From: JBARRO01 sp049644265
GTDB lineage: Bacteria > Bacteroidota > Ignavibacteria > UBA10030
Reading direction: 5' to 3'
Assembly: GCA_049644265.1 (NCBI GenBank)
Contig: JBARRO010000158.1
Coordinates: 1-13,950, forward strand
Length of the DNA stretch: 13,950 nucleotides
Shown here: positions 7,796 to 13,950 of the stretch, piece after piece
Numbering within the stretch: the stretch's first letter is position 1
Layout of the letters: every line of letters starts with the position of its first letter
Program-made: the position numbers and the translations under genes
Notes under the pieces: model-generated
The model's input: the letters and a program-made list of their open reading frames with translations, nothing else
Told to the model about the DNA's origin: nothing
Database searches by the model: none

Positions 7796-10700
7796 AAGCG
7801 CTACACATATGCGGCGCCGACCACGCAGCGGGCTGTTCAGGTAATAAGATCATTCATGGATCACTCTCTCTACGATAAACGAAAATATCCTATTCTCGAC
7901 GTGCGGGAAGGGTACACAGAATGGGTCCGCACCTACGAGCAGGTTGTGCACGACGAAATGGACTTGCGCCTTCTCGACGGATTGAAGACCGTCGACTGGT
8001 CCGCTCCCAAATCGGTGCTCGACCTGGCGTGCGGCACAGGGCGCATCGGCCACTGGCTCAAGCAGCGTTGTTCTGCTTTCATCGACGGGGTCGACATCAC
8101 GCCGGCAATGCTCGAGGTCGCCCGGAATAGGAACCTTTATCGAACCCTGACGATAGCGGATGTCTCGAGCACAGGACTCCCCTCCCGTGACTATGACCTC
8201 TGTATTCAATCGCTGGCCGACGAGCATCTCCCCGACCTTAAGCCACTCTATCGCGAAACATCCCGTGTCATACGGCCGGGCGGCACTTTCATCCTTGTGG
8301 GATATCATCCTCAGTTTCTGATGGCGGGCGTTCCCACGCACTTCAACCGTGCATCGGGCGAGCCGGTGGCAATCCGCAGCTACGTCCATCTGTTAAGCGA
8401 CCATGTCAAGGCAGCTCGCGCGTGTGGCTGGACACTGACGGAAATGGATGAGGGATTGGTTGACAATACCTGGCTGCAGAAAAAACCCAAGTGGAGCCAT
8501 TATGCGGGATTGCCGATCAGCTTCTCCATGGTCTGGCAGTTAACCCACGGAAGATAAGTGGAAAGGATTGCTCGCCGGAATTTATTGTTTAGTCACAGAC
8601 TCGGAAATTCTTGACCGAAAAGGATGGAGATGAAAACACGGCAGGACATGAAGAGAGAATATAAGGAAAGGAAAAAACCGTCAGGAATTTTCCAGGTCAA
8701 GAATACGGCAAATGGGAAGATTTTACTCGGCAGCAGCCTGAATCTGGAGGGACCGCTCAATGGTCACAAATTCATGCTGACCATCGGCCGGCACACAAAC
8801 GAAGGGCTCCAAAAGGATTGGAATGAGTACGGCGCAGACAAGTTTGTGTTCGAAATTCTGGAGGTCGTGAAAGTGAAAGACGACCCGAATTTCAACCTTG
8901 AGGATGAGCTTACCCTGCTCGAACAAATTTGGCTTGAGAAGTTGCAACCGTTCGGCGACAAGGGCTATAACGTCGGTTTAAAGATTCGCCAGGCCTGATT
9001 ACGCCCGCCGGTAGACCACGACATTCCACGTGAAGGTTGAATTTTCGTAGAGCGGCACAAACCCGGAATCGGTAATAATGCGACGGACGTCGGCCCAGTT
9101 GTGCCAGAATGGATGAAATTTGGCCCGGAAAAGTTTTGAGAAGAAGATTTGGGTTTTGAACGTTGAGGCAACAAAGAGGCTCTCGCGCGGATGCGTTAAA
9201 GCATAGATCTTGCGTGTTTTCGCGGACGATTTCCTCACCAAAGCTTCGACATCTTCGTAGCAACACACGACTTTGTCCAGCATCGTGATGTCTGCATCGC
9301 CCAACGATTCTGAGATCTGCACAAAGTCGCCGTTGATGTAATGAGTCTTATCCTTCAAGTCAAGCTTTTCGGCAAATTCCTTCGCTTTTTCGAGCATCCC
9401 ATCGGCAATATCAACGCCCGTCGATTTCTTCGCTCCTTCTTTCAGGAGCGTCAGATGCAGTGCTCCCACACCACATCCGATATCGAGAATCTCCTGCGAG
9501 ACAACCGACGATTTCCGTATGCCTTCCAGCAAGAGCCGCTGTTCTTTTTCCAGTTTGCCCCTGCGGAACTGCTTCGCGTATTTCTTCGACCAGCGATTGA
9601 AGAAGTAGTTGGTGCCTGCGGTAGAAGGATTCTGCTCACAACAAGATGCCATTGGGTCTCCTTATTTCTAGGCACTTATGAGGTCACTCAGAATAAATGT
9701 CAAACTTCAAAGTCCAAAATCCAAAAGAAGTTCAAAAACCCAATTTCAAAAATCGTACCCTGGAAATTTGCTTTTTGATTTGAACTTTGAATTTTGAGTT
9801 TGACCTTTCTCGCTAACTTTTTGAAATCCCCTTTTCACCAAGAACAAATTCAATCTCGAACATCTCGTAGGCCGTTTTCTTCATCCCGAGCCCCTCGTAA
9901 GTCTTTTTCGCCCGGGTGTTGTTCTCCTCAACATACAATCTCAGGCCACAGATGTCAGATCGTTGCTTTGCGAGGCTTGTGACGTGTTCAAACAGCGATT
10001 GGAACACGCCTTTTCCCCTGAACTCCCGCTTCACATACACACTTTGGATCCACCAGAAGTTCCCGTTCCGCCAGTCACTCCATTCGTAAGTAATCATCAG
10101 CTGTCCGACAATCCCACCAGCTGTCTCAGCAACATAATAGAGACCCTTCGATTCATCTTCGAGCAGCGCATCGACTCCGGCCCGAAGTACAATTGCGTCC
10201 AGCGACCGGTGTTCGGTTTCTTCTGCCATCAACCGGTTGTACTCTGCAAGAGTTGCTGCGTCAGCAGGTCGGGCTTTTCGAACGGTGACTTTCATACGGG
10301 CATCTGTTACGGGTTCGCAGGGCGCTTGCCGAATCGGATTCGGATAAACTGAATGGCGGCCGGAATAACGGAAATAATGATAATGGCGAGCACGACAACT
10401 GTGAAATTTTCCTTCACCCAAGGAATGGTGCCGAAAAAGTACCCGGCCAGCACAAAACTGCACACCCAGAGGATCGCTCCAAGGATGCTGAAGAGCAGGA
10501 ACGTACGGTATTTCATCCGTCCGACACCTGCGACGAACGGGGCGAACGTCCGAATGATCGGAAGAAATCTTGCGAGCACGACGGTTATGCGACCATGGTT
10601 CTCGTAGAAGTGGTGTGTGCGCTCGAGATATTCCTTGTTGAGAAACCTCGAGCTCTCTCCCTGGAACACCTTGGGACCGACATAATGACCGATCCAATAG

Positions 10701-13700
10701 TTGACGTTGTCGCCCGCAAGCGCCGCCGCTACGAGTAGCGGGATCGCAATCTCCACCTGCAATGCCTGGATTGCGGCAATCGAACCGACGGCAAACAGCA
10801 GGGAGTCCCCGGGGAGGAAGGGGGTCACCACCAGGCCTGTCTCGCAAAAGACGACGACCCAGAGAATGGCATAGACCCACGTCCCGTACGCCGAACAGAG
10901 ATCGACGAGGTGTCGGTCGATGTGAAGCGCAAAATCGACCAGGTCTTTGAGGAATTCCATTACTTTATGGCGATGAGCTCAAGCTCAAAAATAAGGGTCG
11001 CGCCCGGACCGATGTCGTTTCCGGAACCGCGATCACCGTAGGCGAGATTCGAAGGAATAAACAGCTGCCACTTCGATCCGACGGGCATCAATTGGAGAGC
11101 TTCGACCCATCCGGGGATGAACTTGTTCACGTCATACGTAATCGGTTCGCCGCGCTTGTAGGAGCTGTCAAATTCTTTTCCGTCCAGGAGGGTCCCGCGA
11201 TAGTGACAGACGATGGAGCTCTCCTTCTTCGGTTTCGGACCCGTGCCTTCCTTCAGAATCTTGTACTGCAATCCGCTCGGTAGGGTCACCACACCTTCTT
11301 TCTTCTTGTTCTCATCAAGAAACGCCTGACCTTCTTTCTTGTTCTTTTCTGCAACTTTCCTTGAACTTTCCTCCTGTTTTCCCATCATTTCTGCCTGAAA
11401 CTTCTGCATGGTTTGCTCGATTTCCGAATCACTGAGCATCGGTTTCGCACCACTCAGTGCATCTTTCAGACCCTTGGCAAGCACGTCGGCATCCACATCG
11501 ACGGATTGTTGCTTGAAATTCTTCCCGATGTCAAGCCCGATGCTGTAACTCACCTTCTTCTTGTGTGTATTGAGCTGTGCCTGCTTTGTTTGTGCCTGCA
11601 CGATTGTCCCCAGCAGCAGGAGAATCATTGCGACTTTCAACTGTTTCATTGAACTGGCTTCCTTCCGAAGAAATTCGTCCCCGTGCAGGTCTCTCCTGCT
11701 CAAAGGATATTCGTTAAGGTAACGGTTTTTGGGATGAAGATGAAGGGGGAAGAAAAGAAATGTAGAATAATGAATACTGAATGATGAATGATGAATGTAG
11801 AAGTGGAAGGCGGTCTTTGTCAGATGAGTCGACGAATCTTTCTCTCCACAAAAACAAAGGGCCCGCCGTCAAACCAGGCAGGCCCAAATTAACCAGTTAA
11901 CCACTCAACCAATCCCCCTCACTCCTCCTTATACAACGTAATCCCCCAATGCGTACGATCTTCCGGCGGGTCATCGTTCCAGTCGTTGAATGAATGAGTG
12001 TCGTCGGTCTTGTAATGCAGCTCGTACTCACCTTTCTCCAGTGTCACCATCCGGTCCACCAACCTGTTCTTTCGTGCTCCTCCTGCATTCGTTGTCATCT
12101 TATACGTCATTTCCCAGACCGTCTCGCCGTTCTTTACATCTTCAATCCATCCATAATCGTACATCTCGCCGTCACGCCCCTCGCCGATGGCATAGATTCT
12201 CACTTTTGTCGGCTTGTCGACGGTGAATCGTTCCCTCATATGTCTGTCGTCCTTCACACGAACCAGTTGCACCAGCACGCCCTGTTCGTTCTCCTCCGAG
12301 TACTTCGCGACGTTCTTTGGATTGAATCCCTCGCCTGCTCCCATGATTGTTATTCCCCAGTGTTCCGGGTCGAAGGGTTCGGAAGCATTCCAGTCGTTAT
12401 AAGCATGTGAGCCGTCGGTCTCATAGTATGCGAGATAGTCGCCCTTGGGCAGGGAAATGACTTCATCAGCCAGCCGATTCTTTGAGTCGCCCCCTGCGTG
12501 GTACGTGTTGCTCCGTTCCATCGTCCAGACGCGGTCATGCGTTTTCGCGTTGACTATCCATCCATGGTCCGCAAGTTCCTCGTTGTTGCCATCTGCTTCG
12601 CCGAGGGCATAGATGTGGAGCTTCGTATCGGTCTTGAGTGAAAATCCTGCGCTCTTGAAATCGTCGTTCCGCACTTCGGTGAGCTTGACGATGACGTTCT
12701 TCTCTACGTCGAACGGCTCAACCACTTTGACGTCTCCCCGGTCGCCTGTCCTGGCGGCAGAAATCGTTACACCGTAGTTGAACGGATCAAACGGCGGACG
12801 GGCATTCCAGTCGTCGATGGAATGGGAGTCATCGGTTACAAAATACACCTCGTAGTTTCCCTTCGGCAGCTTGACATCGCCTTCGTACTTTCGATTCTTG
12901 TCGGCCCCGCCGGCCCAGCTGATGTTGCGAAGAGTCATTTCCCAAACGCGTTCGCGCGTATCGGCGTTGACGATCCATCCGTAGTCGTACACCTGATCCT
13001 TGCGTTGTGCCTCCCCGATTGCATAGATATGGAGTGTCGCATCCTTGCTCACAGAAAGTCCCTTCGTATAAACCGCACCGTCCCCGAGACTGGTCGCCTG
13101 CAGCAAGACTCCCTCTTTTTTCAGCGGCGCATCAAATGTTCCTGCGAACGACCCGTCCTGATCAGGAATCGTTACAGAGATGCCCCAGGTGTCCTTTGCA
13201 AGGTCCATAAAGTCGTTATACCATTCGTCGTTCGATCCGTCAAAGAATTGCAGGAGCTTTCCGACCACACGCCGCGTCGTCCGGTGCTCTTTGCGCCGGT
13301 CGATGTTCATGGAATTGACGGAGAAGCCGTTCTTATGCACGAATCCATAGGCGGCAAAATAGACCTCATACGACCCTTTTTTGAGCGTGAGGTCCTCGTC
13401 GCAGGTCCGATGGTCCGTCTTCCCCGAGGTGTTGTCCATGGTCATTTCCCAGACCGGCTCACGCGTGTCGGCATTGATAATCCATCCTGCGGCAAACATT
13501 TGTCCCGATTCGCGCTCGTCGTCACCGAAGAACTCGCGCCAGAATGTCTTTTCCCCTCCGCCCACGGCGGAGATGTGAATGGTCAACTCCTTGTCGAGCT
13601 TTAAGCCCACGGCCCGAACTTCTTGTTCGGTGAAGTCTTTCAGTGAGATGATTTGTTTGTTGAAGAGGGGTCGGTCGGGTGAGAGGGGAGGTTGCGGAAT

Positions 13701-13950
13701 TGTTGCTCCCCAACATACAGCACATAAGAGAGCGGTAATTCCGATGATCAAAAAGGGCCTTGTTCGTGCCTTCATAGCGCTTTCCCTTCGGTTATGGACG
13801 GTTCGGGCGGAGTGGTTTTATGATACGATTGGAAGGGGGGATTGTTACAATGAGGAATGAGGAATGTTCACCCGCCGAAGCTGTTGTGTGGCGTAGGCGG
13901 GAGGAATGAGGAATGTTCACCCGCCGAAGCTGTTGTGTGGCGTAGGCGGG

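Overview
The window looks like a chromosomal piece of a Gram-negative bacterium of the FCB superphylum, probably Bacteroidota/Ignavibacteriota or a relative. The main clue is at the left edge: the C-terminal 72 residues of a protein ending in a classic type IX secretion sorting domain (VSLKVFDSLGREVA..., SGVYFYQL, then KKLLLLK). Further support comes from several exported lipoproteins, a TonB C-terminal domain protein, and large repeat-built exported proteins. No rRNA, tRNA, CRISPR array, transposase, integrase or phage gene was seen. Assignment below phylum level is inference.

Layout. Positions 1-8998 are essentially all on the + strand. (i) 1-1471: the T9SS-cargo tail, a lipoprotein made of two copies of one ~110-residue domain, and a 68-residue two-helix membrane protein behind a strong Shine-Dalgarno. 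(ii) 1701-5248: an envelope cluster of a 55-residue secreted mini-protein, an unknown lipoprotein, a secreted TonB-C protein that overlaps the lipoprotein by 4 nt (GTGA), and a large lipoprotein of 13 Asp-box repeats plus a half repeat, readable as 14 propeller blades. (iii) 5355-7164: a lipoprotein-like stub, a REP-like hairpin, then a tight run of a VOC/glyoxalase-fold protein, a four-helix membrane protein with a PH-like tail, a DUF2007 protein and a DoxX-like membrane protein. (iv) 7346-8998: a secreted M23 (LytM) peptidase, a class I SAM methyltransferase and a degenerate GIY-YIG protein.

Positions 8999-13775 are on the - strand: a second SAM methyltransferase, a GNAT acetyltransferase, a DedA membrane protein, an exported FKBP prolyl isomerase (its stop codon shares a base with the DedA start), and a 618-residue exported protein built of four copies of a distinctive ~120-160 residue domain. 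The last gene ends in a clear intrinsic terminator. The two strand blocks meet with no spacing at 8998/8999.

How it fits together. Most genes with recognisable function act at the cell envelope: protein folding (FKBP), membrane lipid/undecaprenyl-phosphate homeostasis (DedA), peptidoglycan (M23), TonB-related work, and secreted adhesive or scaffolding repeat proteins. No single established pathway joins them. The least explained items are the four-repeat exported protein and the lipoprotein/TonB-C/propeller cluster. Several intergenic stretches carry small repeats: a 49-bp tandem repeat with a hairpin, 7-bp minisatellites on both sides of the four-repeat gene, a TTCAAA-rich inverted element, and a CACGAAGGA-type repeat. 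These fit an ordinary, repeat-seeded environmental genome rather than a mobile island.
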